A program made the translations under genes and the position numbers. The notes beneath the pieces were generated by a model that worked only from the letters and a program-made list of their open reading frames with translations, was not told the DNA's origin and ran no database searches. Positions 12,401 through 24,847 of a DNA stretch of 64,000 bases are shown here, in pieces. The first letter of the stretch is position 1; every line of letters begins with the position of its first letter. Source of the stretch: Typha latifolia (Eukaryota > Streptophyta > Magnoliopsida > Poales > Typhaceae); the NCBI GenBank assembly GCA_019914945.1, contig CM034106.1, forward strand, positions 4,774,001 to 4,838,000, read 5' to 3'.

Positions 12401-15400
12401 TAGCACAACAATTCTTGATAAAATCCAGGTTACTCCCTTTTTAATGGTTTCAATTAAGCGTACATATTCTTCATTCTTTCATTAATATATATCAATAAAT
12501 CTGCCCCATTTTCGACTACAAAGAATTTGTCAGTCAAAGTTAGAGCCATCTAAGAATAGAAACAGAGTATGGGAGCATTAAGTTACAAACAACATGCAGT
12601 CGGTTTCTTGATCTCATGCAATTCACTAAATTGCACTACAAATTAGAAATAAAAGAGCATATTATATAAACTAAAAAAACCTTTGATTCAGATTTAATCT
12701 TTTGGATGTAATTCAAGGCATACCTTCATCATCGGCATTTTCATCCTTTATCTTTTTTATATCTGCTTCAATCTGTTCTTTTGTCAAATTCTCATCATCC
12801 TGCATTTTTTTCTCTATGAGATTTGATAGTATGAGGATATGTCTTTGCAATAAGAACATATGTAACAAGTTATAAAATAAATATAAAACATAATAATAAT
12901 TAAAATCAACCAGATCTGCATAAGCACAATTTATTAGACATTTAAATTATTTTTGAAAGAACTCATTATACAAGAGTTGCAGCACTTGCAGACTAGCAAA
13001 CTGGATGATATGAAACTCTAGTATATGATGGAATCATGGAATAATTATTTAAAAACCTTCGACCCTACTGAAAATTAGCATAATCCACAAATTATCAAGA
13101 AACTTGCTTATGTGCAATTCTTCAAAACTGGAAGACCACTATCAAATACAAAAGGTCCTTCGATTCAACAATGAAAAACTGGATTCACCACCTACTCTAA
13201 AAAGCTTAAGTATTTAGAGAACCATGGTTTTTATATTCTATATTCTAAAAAGCCCCCTCACTTCTGGGCTTAAGACAGTTTGAGAAACTCAAAAAGTATA
13301 TCTAATTTAAATGGTTGGAGATTTTATATTATAATAACAAATGGCCTAGTTTGCTTTCTCAACTCAACGATTTGAAATGGGATTCTGTAGAAAAGAGAAT
13401 GCAGCTAGCAGGAAAAATCTAGTGTTCATCTGACTTGTTTTACAAGAAAAAATTTCACAAGCAGCAAACTTTTAACACCATTTAATAATAATGCATCTTG
13501 TGTCGGAGAGGACTAACATATTGATACTCACATCCATATCAATGTCAGTCTCAGTTCCTTCATCAATATTATCAATAAGTTGAGGGATTTCATCAGTATC
13601 CGAATGATCAGCTGCTTCCTGCGCTGAATGGTCTTTCTGCTCATCTAGAACCATGCCATCACCTTCCTCCTCACTTCTATCGGAATCCTCCGTGTCGGGA
13701 TCATCAAAAATCCATGCAGCCTAAATTATAATGAGAACAAATAATTTAAGTTTTTCTACTAAGTTTTCACCATAGATAGATACTCTTTATGTACCAAAAA
13801 ATAAGGTGGGAAAAACCTGGTAGTCTGAGGTGCCCCGAGGTAGTTTCTTCCTTATCAACTTTCTCTCTTTATTGCTTAATTCAGCTTCAGCTATCTCTGC
13901 TTCTGTTGGCCAAGTCTAATTGATTGAATATATATATCCCATCATTAATAGTAGTTGAAAGAAATTCAACAAATCCCTTCAAACAAGAATAAAACAAAAC
14001 ATGCGAACAAAGCATTCTATATTCCAGAATGATATTAAATGTAATTAGGTAGTTTTTAAATGTTCATATATTACACTCACAGTAAAATTTCTTAGAGAAA
14101 TATGTTCATCGAAATAAAGAAGTATCCAACCTGTTCCCCGGCAAGAGGATCGGGGACATTTTCAGTGAGCAAAGGTTCCTTGACCAAGGGATCTGGAGTT
14201 AAGGTATTGACAATCTGCAGATATACAAAGAACCTATCATTATGAACATTTAAAAAGTATGTGAGGAGAACATTTTTGTATATGAGCAGAACATCATTGG
14301 AGCCTAATCATACAGAGAAACCATCAAGCATATCAGAGATCATCAGTAAATAGAAGCATGTGTATTATATTTTCCAGAAAACAAATTTATTGAGATAAGC
14401 AGGTACAACATGAAAAGCAATACATTATGGAGGTCGCAATTAGTTTTTGCCAAACAACCATTTGGTCAGATTAATGTCTAGGGATAAGATAAGTACTCAT
14501 GTTAAATCATTCATTTCATGATGTAAATTAAGATTAGCTACTCTAGATAAAATAGCATTTGCTGATAAACATAAATCCTTGATGAAAGGAACAAGCATAT
14601 GCACCCACAATAAAATGATTCCATGTAGCAAACTCAAGCCACTTTAGTTGTACAATGAATAGCATTAAATGACGGTTTATGCCTATGTGGTAACTCGGCA
14701 AAGAATGATAGTAAATAACCTCCAAACCACATCAAAACAGAAAAAACAAATTCAGTAATTCATTATAGTATTCAAAAATTAGTCTTCATGCTGCTACTGG
14801 AAAAGATATTTCATATTTCAGGATCCATCACAAGATCCACAACCAATAAAAGATGTGATTTCCTCACTTAAGGATGCATCAGCAATAATCAAATTATTTT
14901 TAATTTTTCTATATATTTAAAAATGCTAAACCGTCTTGCTGGGCCTTCCGTCTGGGTGCAATGCAGTGGGGTCATCGCAGGCCACCTTTTAAAACATTGG
15001 TCAAAAAATGAGGATTCCTTATTTGTACTAATATTTTGGAAAAGAAAATTTGACCTAAAAAGAACATTCAAATGAAAGGAGAAGAAGACAGATGGATAGA
15101 TGATAATAAAAGAAAGCTAATGTGCACGAATTTTAGCACCAACAGATTGCAGTATTGCACATTTACTTCTCTGCCAATAAAAGTTATAATTAACCTGTAT
15201 CCCATCTGAATCCATTGGAGTGCAATCTTTCCTATCATTGATGGGAAACGGATCTTTAAGAATGTCAATTTTGCCCAACTGAAAATCCCCAACACCTGAA
15301 ACATGGACCTGATGTGGAGGAAGAATATAAAAGAACATGTATAAATAAAGTTAACATTAGATGTTGAAGGATGATTAACTTACCAGCTGATTTGGAGATA

Positions 15401-18400
15401 GACTGTGAGCGTGCAAATAGCCAGATAAAAGCAAGGTGCACGTTCCAGGACTGTTATCATCAGGTTCCATGCAAATCTGATGACCACAAGACCACAATTT
15501 AAGTTACAGACATAACTACTGTATGACATGATGCAAGAGACAATATGTAATTTCCTGTATAAATTGAATTTATTCCTCAACAGGCTAGCGAATTAGATAT
15601 TATTTGCATAAGAAAGCAGAAATTTCTGGAGTAATCAATATAAGAACATAGAAACTCTGTTGTGAGCTTTCTGAATAAAATTTTCAACCGCAGGTCCAGT
15701 GCAACTAACAACACATAATAGACTTGAAATATTACAGGATTAATTAGTCAACAGAGGTTATTTATGACATGGTAAGGATGATGAAATCAACAATCTCATC
15801 ACTTCAGCGTTAAAATATTACACAAAGAACCTCAGTTGTCTGATTATCATGTTTCAGAAAGAAAAAGATAGGAAGTTTACTTGTCTCACTATGTCTGACA
15901 AAATATAATGGGTTGGTTACTGCCAGAATGAGAATCTGCTTTTACATAAACAGTATCACTGACTAAAAACTATACATGAACATATTCATTCAGACCGTAA
16001 TAGTAAGATACCTAAAAAAGGTAAGGCACTCTAAAGGGAAAGTCCATATCTTCCAAGTAAATGGCAAGTTACTTCCTCCTTCCCAATATTCAGCTCTATA
16101 TTAGGCAAAGATATCCACCAAGGCATTCATAATATCTCAGTTATCTAGTAAAGTCAACTTTGATTTTCGTCTACCCCATGTAGTGTATTTAGGGGTGAAA
16201 ACGGATTAGATAGTGCTCAACCCATATCCGAATCCATATTTCGGTCTAAGTACAAATTCGAATATGAATATTTGACGGATAACAAAATTTAAAATCATAT
16301 CCTAACTAAATGGATACAAATAATTTTTAGATATGGATTGCATAATTTTCAAACATCGAATTTTAAACAACTTATAAATTTTCTTTTGGACACAATTAAC
16401 TCAAAATACTATAAAAAAAATTAAAATAATAATGTTTTGCATGTCAAATACATATAAAGTTAGTAAAGTCAATTTCTACAAACAATATAGAACATGTCAT
16501 TTGTAAATAATATAAGTATTCACATCTAAATAAGCAAACTAACAACTGCAAATTACTTAAAAAATATACGAGTAAACGGATATCCGCATCCATATCTAAA
16601 AATTATAACCAACCTGTATTCGTATCCGTATCTGAAAATTATACCCGACCTATATCTGTATCCATATCCAGAAATTATACCCGACCTATATCCGTATCCG
16701 TATCGAGTCAGATAGCGACTCGGGTTAGGTTAGAGTTACTCCAACCCATTTTCACCCGTAGGTACGTTCCACCTTAGTGGAACCAATTCGCCTCCTCCCA
16801 CTATGTGATCTCCTCTAGCATGTCATAATCATTTATGGATCAAAACACCATTGATGCTACTACTAACCTGGCATAAAATTATAGCAACCTTTTGCTTTAT
16901 CATTTTCAAGTGATACCAATCATTCATCTAAATATTCCCATCTAAGCATACTTTTACTTTGTATTAGTTAGAATATAAAATATAAAAATCACCGATCTCT
17001 AAAAATTTAATCGTTTTAGGGTAGTTGATGAGTTATCATGGTATCAAATCAGAGGCCCTAGATTTATATCCTACCATGCATGCCTGTTGTTTAATATATA
17101 AAACCTACATTCATTTAAGTTCAGTCTATTTTATAGGCTCTGTTAGCACTTGGAGGAACAAGTTTGATATGCAGAAGGGTTAATGGATAGTTCAAGTTGA
17201 GATTATTGACCTCCACTAAAAAAACTAACTGGCACCACCCAAGACCAAACATCATAATCAAGCTAAGAAATATAGGAACTGCAAAAAGATGGTCAAGCTT
17301 GACCAAATGGAGCATCATTATTATGTAAATTTGGGGTAACTCAAACCCGATGGCTGTAACAAAATAAGATATCAATCCTAAGCACATAAAATTTGTATGA
17401 CCCAACCCAAATTGCTAAGTCCAAGAAAATTTGTATGAGATCAATTCTACTCTGATAACTGGGAAGCCAATATAGCCACTCATACCACTTGAGAAAAGAT
17501 TAAATAACAAATGAGAAACAATATTATTCATTGAAAAATTTTTGATGCAGTTGTACCCACCTCTTGAGAAACAATATACGGTCTTTGACTTCTCCAATGT
17601 GGAGATGAAGGGTGCTGCTCCTTGAATAACCACATGAACTGCATATGACAGACCAGACCGAGGACAAATTAAAATAATAGCATGGATTTGCAAAGGCTTT
17701 TTCTACATTTCTTTCACAACCCTCCAAATAATTGAACAGGCAGCCATTACCTTATGCAAGTCCTCTTTTGTATCTGCTGCATAATATTTGCAATCCTCAG
17801 GTAACTCAGAAGCAAGACAAGAAATGGTCATCTTCTTTAGTTCCTGTTTACTTTTCATGTCGGGTGGAAGGTCCTATGGATGTCAAATCCACGACAGTGA
17901 ACATCCAGATCATCAATCAATATAAGAGAAAGTTCTTGTTGATGTATAATGCATATCATTTAAGTATTTACCCGAACAAAAACAGCAGTACTAGGTAAGC
18001 CGATAGCCCTGAAGATAGAAAGGCATTGCATTCCAAATGCATCAATCAAGCTGCTGGATTCCCTATCGTACAAAGAATTTGCTGATACTACAAAAGCAAT
18101 CAAATCGGCAACCTGTGCTAGGAAAAAGTATGTGACTATGTTGATTAACTAGTCTCAAATAAAAAAAGGCACCTCCAGATTAAGTTCATTTAGAGGAAAA
18201 AAATACCTTTGCCATTTCCATGCATGACAAAAGATCTCCATATGGTGCCTCTAAAACCTTCAGCAGTAATAACGAATAAAAAAAAAGGATTGTTTAACTT
18301 TTCATTTTCAAATGAGATGAATAGCATTCTGCAAATTTAAAATGATGACTAACATTGAAAAACTAACAAACAGAGAAGCTTGATGATGGTAGCGATTAAT

Positions 18401-21400
18401 GAATAAAGGAACAAAAAACTTCACATTTAGCTTCTTAAAAGAGAACAATCTCACAGAATTATCTATAACAGTCAACAATAGAGAAGCTGTGAATATTATA
18501 TTTAATAAGATAAAAAGATCTAGTTCCTACAATTTCATAAGAAGCAATGGTAGTATAGATCTAGTACTACTACACTAACAGCATAACAGACAAAAAGTTA
18601 AGAATATGCAATCGCAATCCATCTATCAAGCAAAATTGTAGAGCAAAATGTCATTAAAGAGTAAATATGTTGCAACCAATCATAGCATGCATAGAAAAAA
18701 TAAGATGCGGGGGAAGAAACTAACCGTTGTTCTGAGTTTGTACACATTAGAAGCAACAGTCTTTGAAACAGGTTCTCTATCCTCTCCTGATGACAATGTC
18801 AAAAGATCTTTTGCAACCAAACTTATGTTTACAGCTGATGAAAGGCTGAAAAGAACCTGTAATCACCAGTGTAACGTACAAGGATATCCAAAATTGCTCA
18901 TTTGAAACAAAATATAGCAGAAATGGTGACAATAGTCTAAACAATTAGATATCTGTTAAAATAAACAATAAATAAATAATAAATATATTAGAAAGATCAC
19001 AAGCAACAATGATTACAAAGGTTAAGGTTACTCAACATCAAAATATCAGATAACATTTGAAGCAGTTACATGGAGCAAAAGCATGGAATTGCTGAATCTA
19101 AACATATGAGACTACAGGATATAAGCAATCAGATACAATAATGCACAGTAATAGAACTTTTAGATACGAGATAAGTCTACCCATAGCTAAGCATCCTCAG
19201 CTGATTGTTTCAACATCTACAGTATCTCCAGAAAGGTATTAAACAATATAAAAATAACAATTAGTGGAGTAAAATGTTAGTTAAAGCGACAATGTATTTC
19301 ATATAATATGAAATGTCAACATCATGATCAAAATTACACACTAGAAACTCACAGAAAGCTTTCATCTACATATGATGAATACGATAAACAATAACAAAAT
19401 TCCTTAGGTTGACAATTTTGAAAAGAAGTGAAAGCAGCAAATTATTTCCCCAGAGTGGAATAGAGAAGCAATGTCATCAATATAATTGATCCTTCTCCAT
19501 CAAAAAAAATGCTAGCTAGAGCACCACAGGTGAAATTTCTAAAACTTTTCACAATTGAGTACTACAAGTTATCAGCATGGCATCGTACCACAAGAAATTG
19601 TTGCTGAAATTCTTCCAAAGGCTAAATTGAGCAGCAAAGAACTTTACCTACCTTTTTGTTTGCAATTTAGGACCGTACCAAGTTGTACTCTGGCCCATAC
19701 CAATTGCTTCCATCAATACAAAATGTTTTATAATTAACAATATTAAGAGGGTGCCACACTTGTAAACTCAGTGAGCTAAGTAGTTGTTCACTCTCTTTTT
19801 TTTTTTTGCAAAACTATTTATTTCTATTTGTTTGTACAATCTTTCCCTGCTCTCTAACTACAACTTCTAGATCAATAGAGATCAATTTATCCATAGAACC
19901 TCTACTCCTTTGTTTTTTACTTCAAAATTTTCTAAATCTTCCTTCTCTCCAAAAATGTTTACTTTTGCCCTTAGTTCTACTGTCTCTCTTGATTTCTTCT
20001 CTATTTCTCTGATTACCCTCTAGATGTTTATTGGTTTTTTTTTTTTGCTTGCTCATTAGCTTTGGATAAGGCGCAACATCACCTCTAACATGAGCAATAT
20101 GTTTCTTAAATCTAATAATTCCACCTTTGGTGACCTTTCCAGAAAATCTACATTTCACTACGTGGCATCATTCTTATTAGGAATATAACTATATTTTCAC
20201 CCTCGACCAGTGGAGCCAATGTGCACAAAATATTCTTAACATTGATCTAGCCGTAGACACTGTCTGAGAGGAATAAGTGGCCATATGTGATTATCTATAT
20301 TTTGTATATGAAATTGGGACCATTAGGCAATTCATAAATTAATTAGCAACTAATTCACAAACTATATTTCACAAACTATTAGCATTAATTTCTCTAGCAC
20401 AATAGATTAACAGGAACTAGCAAAATTTTCAAGACAGTGAAAGAAAACAAAATTTTCAACAGTTAAAGATTGAGAAATAACACAAAATTGGGGCCATTGG
20501 GTAATTCAAATACTAATTAGTAATTAATTCCTCTAACATACAGCCTAACAGATTAAAAATAATTAGCAAACTAACTAGCAAAAATTTTAAGACTGAAAAG
20601 AACTAATTCAAAGAAGGAAACAGCTTGCCATCACGAGTAAAAGGGAAGAAAAGATAGTAGTGAGGCATGCTTGCAAGCCAACTGTAGCAGGGAAATCAGT
20701 GAAGGGAACATGTACTACTGTGGCAAGGAAGAAAAAAGAGCTGAGAGTGAAAGGGAAGAAGAGAAGAAGAAAGAGGGAAAAAATTGTACTGCTGTCCCTT
20801 GCCACCGCCAGTCGAGAGAGAAAGAGAGATTGGGTTAGGGGCTTAGGGCTTAGATCGATCATTAGCAAGATACGAGATTGAATTTTTTTAAGTAGTTAGT
20901 TGTTCACTTGCATCTATTATCCAACTTGTTAGCCCCAACCGTTGCAATGCCTTAACGGGCTGCCACGCAACAAGGCAACTTGCCAAGAGCGCAATTGCAG
21001 TCCGTTCGCCTTTAGCAGGCCGCAAACCAGCTTTGTGAGGCGATGCCTTGGCGACCACCTCAATCGCCTTTTAAAACACTATAACCTTGGAAAATTTCCA
21101 TTTGAAAATAGTTGGACTTTACTGAACTCAAGATGCCATATGAAAATTATAAGAAAAAATGAGAAGTCTAGTTACATAATCCTCAAAGACGAGGTGTCAA
21201 TAAAAAAATTATAAAAATGCAGAGTGTGATTTGATAATTTTCCTCAGAGTATTGAAAGGCGGCCGCAGGTGGCGAACAGTCACCCCACTGCCTGGCGCCA
21301 AGGTAGTTTAGTATTTTTAATAAATAAAAAATAAAAAACAATTCTATATAATATAATATATAATTATATATTAATATAGTATATATAATTATTTTAATAG

Positions 21401-23887
21401 TGTAATATGTACAATCATAACAAAAAAATATCATAATTTATATTTACATGCATGCATATATATATACACATTACATATTTTATTAATGCATTTAAAAGTG
21501 GGTCCAGTGCATGCCAGCTAGTGGCCATTTAGTCAAAGTATTGCATGCTAGGCTAGGTTGCCAGATAGCAAGGGAGAGAGAGAAGAGTGCAATTCGTCTT
21601 TTCTTCTTTCAAACTATCACTATTCACTAGTAACTTCAAGCATCAGATAGCCAAGAGAAAGAGAGGTGATCACTTTAATCATTGGCACTGAGACTGAAAT
21701 GGAAGTAAAGAAGAAAGAGGAAAAGAGAAGAAAGCCTGCCGGCCGCCGCTCCTACTGCTTGCTACCGCTGCTACCGGTATCACTGCTGCGTCACTCAAGA
21801 GGGAAATGAGAGGAAGATGAGAGATCGGATATTTGTGATAGGGCTAGCAGATAGTTCTTCTTAAAAGAAATTAGTCACTAACTATCCATTAGATAGTCTG
21901 ACCTTATCTGACCCTATATGACAACTAAGTAGGCCACGCGAGATGTGAAAAGGAAAAGGTAGGCCGCCAAAGAAAAATGGCGGCCTGCCCACCATTTGCA
22001 AGCCGCCTAGCTACATGGCAGGGCAGTTGGGTCGCTGCCCCGCCATGGCGGCTGCCTTTAGAAACACTAATTTTCATAAATACTATGGCAAACAAATAAC
22101 AATCGTAGTGCTTTATGCAGAGAACTTTACTTATTGTTCTAACTAACCATTAAAATTTTATCAATTTAGCTATCAAAAGATAAAATTAATGTTATTTTTA
22201 CACATTCCTTTCAATTAATAGTATTAGTGTCTTTTTATAATTTAGGTACTAAAGGTTTGAACTCATAGTTGTCAAAGATAACTTGAATGGCATCCATGCA
22301 AAATGTATGACTTTTAAAGAATGCACACACAAATATAAACGTTAAAAGAGCATACATACAAATAAAGAAATTTAGATGGGTATAAATGTAAACAAATACT
22401 TTTTATTTTTGTTTTGAAGTTCTAACTTCCATTTTTTACTTTTCTCAAACAAACAATAAAAAATAAGAAACTCGCAATTCCAATCTCACACTCTATCTCA
22501 CCAAACATTAGAAAGTGATAAGTTTTTGTTAGAAATTAAGTTCCCCGAGAACTTTCACTTTCCAAGATCATTTAACTTTCCCTCACTTCCCAATACGTTG
22601 ACAACCAAACACACTATAGAGTATTTTTTAGAAAAATAAAATGAGTCCATGTGGGACAAAATCAAAAACACTTAGCAATATGCTTTTCAACTATTTCAAA
22701 AATCTCTTGTACCTTGGTTTCATTTTTCCCTTTATTGTTTCACATTTATAACAAGAATACCAATTAGTAGGCAATCCAATTCCAAGGAAGCAATACAAAA
22801 GGATGGAGAAAGCAAGATAGTAAATCAATTGTTCTAAAGAAATAAGGTCATTAGAGATATATCCTCATTCTAGACATCATAATCAAAGTGACAAGCTCAC
22901 AATACAAAGGAAAATTGCTTATTGCTCCATAAGCATGCTAACTAAACCAATTTGAATCAAAGACATGATCATTTGAATCTCTTTTACCATGGGTATTCCA
23001 CTAAATGAATGTCAAAGAATGAACCAAGTAAATTGATGTCAATAAGAGTTAGATGTTATTATTTAAATTGGAATGCATTAGTATCTTGAAGTTAAGCATC
23101 AAAACTCCAACAAGATCAACTACAAATGTATAATAACCAAACTAAAGTACTTACAATAATACGAGGTGGGCTTGATGAACCAGTTGAGGCTCTTTTCTCC
23201 TTCAACAAAGCTGCTCGCTTCTGATCACGAATCTGCAAACCAAACAATTAAAGGCAAAAGTTTGTTACTTCAAAATTTCATGAAGGAAGCTTTTAATTTC
23301 AGGATAAATTTTATCCTTACTGATGGGGAGTTCACAGAAAGACAGACTATGAACTACCTTCTCTATGCTACAATGCAAACATGTTCAATAGACATCGACA
23401 CAAGTATTGCAAAAATTCAAATAAATCCTCTATCTTTGTCCAAAGATTAAAATCAGATAAAGAAAACGGACCCCTCTTTACCTTTCTTTTGTTTGAAATT
23501 CACTCCCAGGGGCACCTAAACTTTCACCCTCCTTACAATGTTCTAGGTTCTAAAACACAGATGAAAACAATTTGATCCCAGAATTAACATGCTATGCTAT
23601 AGAAAAAATTGATCCTTTTTATTTCACTTACTGATTTGCTCCTTTGGACACGAGCAGCACGGGCGCCCTTCATGGCAGCCCGGTGGCTTTCCGGCTTCGC
23701 AATCCGGCTGGTACCTGAACTCATTACCAAATCACAGATTAGAGAATAAACTAGAATGAAGGAAGAGCGCCAGATTGTAGGGAATGGGAGATTCACCCGC
23801 GACCGAAGTCTTATGAGCATGGCGAGAAGCTTTGGAAGCGAAGCGGGTCTTATGGGGCTTGTTGACCTGAGTGCGAGAGCCTCCCAT
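6424..23887 (-). CDS. TSR1: Pre-rRNA-processing / 40S biogenesis factor TSR1 (complete, 21 exons)
   Basis: TSR1 is a GTPase-like but GTPase-dead assembly factor that binds pre-40S ribosomal particles late in small-subunit maturation. Joined exons, minus strand: 23887-23797, 23714-23632, 23232-23155, 18856-18725, 18257-18207, 18112-17972, 17873-17751, 17638-17561, 15476-15384, 15308-15195, 14214-14131, 13915-13817, 13720-13532, 12799-12724, 9884-9781, 9694-9438, 8108-8022, 7888-7661, 6846-6768, 6698-6635, 6533-6424; total 2361 nt, 786 codons plus stop, no internal stop. The start [16 protein letters not shown] and the basic [10 protein letters not shown] segment are family signatures. The AARP2CN-like region is at about residues 235-315 (HVSGVGDFQ). 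An acidic linker spans about 390-452. The C-terminal RIBIOP_C/DUF663 region is at about 475-765 ([37 protein letters not shown]). At residues 82-94 ([13 protein letters not shown]), where the related GTPase BMS1 has a P-loop, there is no GKS, as in other TSR1 proteins. All junctions are GT-AG except intron 19, which is GC-AG. Length matches plant TSR1 from memory. Confidence 0.95.
6699..6767 (-). other. TSR1: TSR1 intron 19 with a GC-AG splice pair
   Basis: On the minus strand exon 19 ends ...TGGTTCAAG and the intron begins GCAAGTTAAG; the acceptor is TTTACAG before CCAGTGGAGG. The reading frame WFK|PVEV, conserved in the family, requires this boundary. AAG|GCAAGT is the standard context for U2-type GC donors. 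The intron is 69 nt. Confidence 0.85.
6847..7660 (-). other. TSR1 intron 18, holding a possible SINE-like B box
   Basis: This 814-bp intron is AT-rich without coding sequence. At about 7163-7193 (plus strand) the stretch GGCAGGAGATCCTGAGTTCAAATCCCACAAGGC contains GAGTTCAAATCCC, close to the RNA polymerase III B box of tRNA-derived SINEs. I found no convincing A box upstream and no tRNA fold, so a SINE relic is only a possibility. Confidence 0.25.
8109..9437 (-). other. TSR1 intron 16, no recognisable element
   Basis: A 1329-bp AT-rich intron with donor GTACTCC and acceptor TTTGCAG on the minus strand. The open frames at 8389-8722 are AT- and T-rich chance frames with no family resemblance. 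I see no terminal repeats or target-site duplications. Confidence 0.6.
10240..11300. repeat. GC-richer block in TSR1 intron 14, probably an unclassified insertion
   Basis: Base composition shifts here from AT-rich intron to mixed sequence with many GTGTCGTG / CATGCC words. Two imperfect tandem units of about 75 bp (10990-11065 and 11072-11150) share AAGATCAAAAGT, ATAAGATCCA and ACAGTGTCGT. The four short frames overlapping this block are low-information. No terminal inverted repeat or duplication was identified, so the class is unknown. Confidence 0.3.
11507..12098. mobile_element. Non-autonomous hAT-like element in TSR1 intron 14, 8-bp TSD CTTGAAAG
   Basis: The 592-bp segment starts CAAGGTTCAAAAAGTCGGG and ends (complement) CATGGTTCGCCATATCGG, a degenerate terminal inverted repeat CAxGGTTC. 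It is bounded by CTTGAAAG at 11499-11506 and 12099-12106, a perfect 8-bp duplication as hAT transposition produces. The interior is A-rich with GA repeats and ends in repeated GGATCGG words. No transposase is encoded. Confidence 0.75.
12800..13531 (-). other. TSR1 intron 13, no recognisable element
   Basis: A 732-bp AT-rich intron between the exon ending ETDIDMD and the exon starting DDENLTKEQ. Donor GTGAGT and acceptor TGCAG on the minus strand. No repeats or genes recognised. Confidence 0.6.
14215..15194 (-). other. TSR1 intron 10, with a short hAT-end-like stretch
   Basis: A 980-bp AT-rich intron. At about 14930-14998 a GC-rich patch ends GGCCACCTTTTAAAACATTGG, resembling the CGCCTTTTAAAACACT end of the hAT-like sequences in intron 3 (near 21082 and 22067). 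Only one end is visible and there is no duplication, so it is at most a relic. Confidence 0.35.
16193..16757. mobile_element. MITE in TSR1 intron 8, TIR GGGTGAAAACGG
   Basis: The left end GGGTGAAAACGGATTAG and the right end CCCATTTTCACCC form inverted repeats with one mismatch over the first 12 bases. Both flanks carry repeated TATCC/CGTATCC words. A second copy with the same ends and interior words lies at 24861-31242 (interrupted). The possible duplication GTAGTGTA / GTAGGTAC is imperfect, so the superfamily (probably hAT) is uncertain. Confidence 0.65.
19922..20158 (-). pseudogene. hAT transposase BED zinc-finger fragment in TSR1 intron 3
   Basis: The minus-strand frame reads [20 protein letters not shown], then [11 protein letters not shown] and a lysine/arginine-rich tail. 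The pattern C-R-F-x-G-K-V-x-x-G-G-I-x-R-x-K-x-H, followed by GDV, is the BED-type zinc finger that opens plant hAT transposases. The second finger cysteine is replaced by Ser (FSGK instead of FCGK) and nothing of the catalytic or dimerisation domain follows, so it is a relic. It is transcribed in the same sense as TSR1. Confidence 0.6.
20925..21085. mobile_element. hAT-like terminal fragment in TSR1 intron 3
   Basis: The stretch is GC-rich with GCC/GGC words and ends CGCCTTTTAAAACACTAT. That end resembles the right end of the adjacent element at 21243-22067 (CTGCCTTTAGAAACAC). The opposite end is not clear and no target-site duplication was found. Confidence 0.4.
21243..22067. mobile_element. 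Non-autonomous hAT-like element in TSR1 intron 3, 8-bp TSD TAATTTTC
   Basis: The 825-bp segment starts CTCAGAGTATTGAAAGGCGG and ends, on the complement, GTGTTTCTAAAGGCAGCC; the ends align as degenerate terminal inverted repeats xGTxTTxxAAAGGC. TAATTTTC at 21235-21242 is repeated exactly at 22068-22075, an 8-bp duplication typical of hAT. The interior has GGCGGCC-rich subterminal blocks, an AT-rich core and GA-rich sequence, with no transposase. The 21183-21434 open frame is a chance frame crossing its edge. Confidence 0.75.
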
Positions 23888-24507
23888 GGGAACAGCGGGG
23901 AGACCGGATCTGAAATGTAGTTAATGGACCTAAGTCTGAAAGCCAACTAAAATTGATCATAGAAATCTGAAATATGGCCATGGTGAAGAAAGTAAGAAAC
24001 AGTTGTGAGGTACTTCTTTATCTTGATCTTGTGTGTGTTAAGGTACTTCTTAATCTTGATTAGGAATAAATATAGATGTTAGGCGAGATTAACACCATGT
24101 TTGAAGAGAGCTATGATACCTGAAGATGCACACAATTTAACTCAATATTTCCAAATCAATAATGAGAGAATTCAGAGGACTTGCACTAAAGAACAAGTTA
24201 GGTCCTGCTATATACAAGTTGATGACTTGATGGCAATGATCTTTCTTGTCTATTCAAATTGCAAAAGGCTGGTTCCAGTACGAATTTGAGCATTATTTTT
24301 TTCTTTAAACAGATCATGTGGTTAATTGTTCACCCTAACAAAACTCATCAGGTTTAGTATGAATTTTGCGATGGTATATTCAAAATCAGAACTAAAACAA
24401 ATGATTAGCTAAATAATGATCTAACTAAATGATTAGCTACAATAAATTTGCAAATCAGTGAGCACATTAAGATGTAAACAATAATATTAATTAATGCTTA
24501 AAAAAAC

Positions 24508-24815
24508 CTCTTGCCGACGGAGGATGACTGGATGAGGTTTGCCGGCGGAGGAGGAGACTTGAGGGTCCAGACGGAGAAGGCCAACGAAAGAGGTTGATTG
24601 GAGGAGGAGGACGTGGCGGTGGCTTGAGGAGGAGGAGGAAGACGAAGGCGAGGCGGTGGCTTGAGGAGGAGGAGGACGACGACGACGAGGCGACGGCTTG
24701 GCGAAGGGGGACGAGGAGGAGACTGGCCGACGGTGGAGAAGGAGGAGGAGGAGGAGGCGGCGGCGGGCCGATGGCTTAGAAGGAAAAGGATCGGAGCGAG
24801 TGAGAGAGGCGGAGG
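24508..24815 (-). other. TSR1: Probable TSR1 5' UTR leader exon
   Basis: The minus strand is CT- and CCG-rich with no ATG that I can see. It ends CGGCAAGAG before GTTTTTTTAAGC, a usable donor. A matching acceptor (TACATTTCAG) lies 22 nt upstream of the TSR1 ATG, after position 23910, implying a roughly 600-nt intron within the 5' UTR. A pyrimidine-rich leader is common in ribosome-related genes. The plus-strand frames over this interval (Arg/Gly/Glu repeats from GAG triplets) are antisense artefacts. The exact start is estimated from the TATA box. Confidence 0.55.
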
Positions 24816-24839
24816 TTTTTTGGTGCCTTTGGTTGTAGG

Positions 24840-24847
24840 TTTATATA
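24840..24847 (-). promoter_or_regulatory. TSR1: TATA box of TSR1
   Basis: TATATAAA on the minus strand, about 25-35 bases upstream of the point where the CT-rich leader begins. A transposon end (24861) starts only 13 bp further upstream, so almost all sequence upstream of the TATA box is transposon DNA. Confidence 0.55.

Larger units (their letters stand above)
18857..23154 (-). other. TSR1 intron 3 (4.3 kb), grown by DNA-transposon insertions
   Basis: The largest intron separates exon 3 (ending SPPRII) from exon 4 (starting VLFSL). It contains a hAT BED-finger relic (19922-20158), a hAT-end-like fragment (about 20925-21082) and a hAT-type element with a perfect duplication (21243-22067). 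Outside these it is AT-rich, with a partial repeat of GGGACCATTAGGCAATTCA (20315) as GGGCCATTGGGTAATTCA (20490). Other open frames in it are low-complexity. Confidence 0.7.

Noticed and set aside
19784..20907. Possible 8-bp duplication TTGTTCAC (19784-19791 and 20900-20907) framing a hAT element with the BED finger
   Set aside because: The ends show no terminal inverted repeats, and the shared context (AAGTAGTT..GTTCACT) is T-rich, so the match may be chance.
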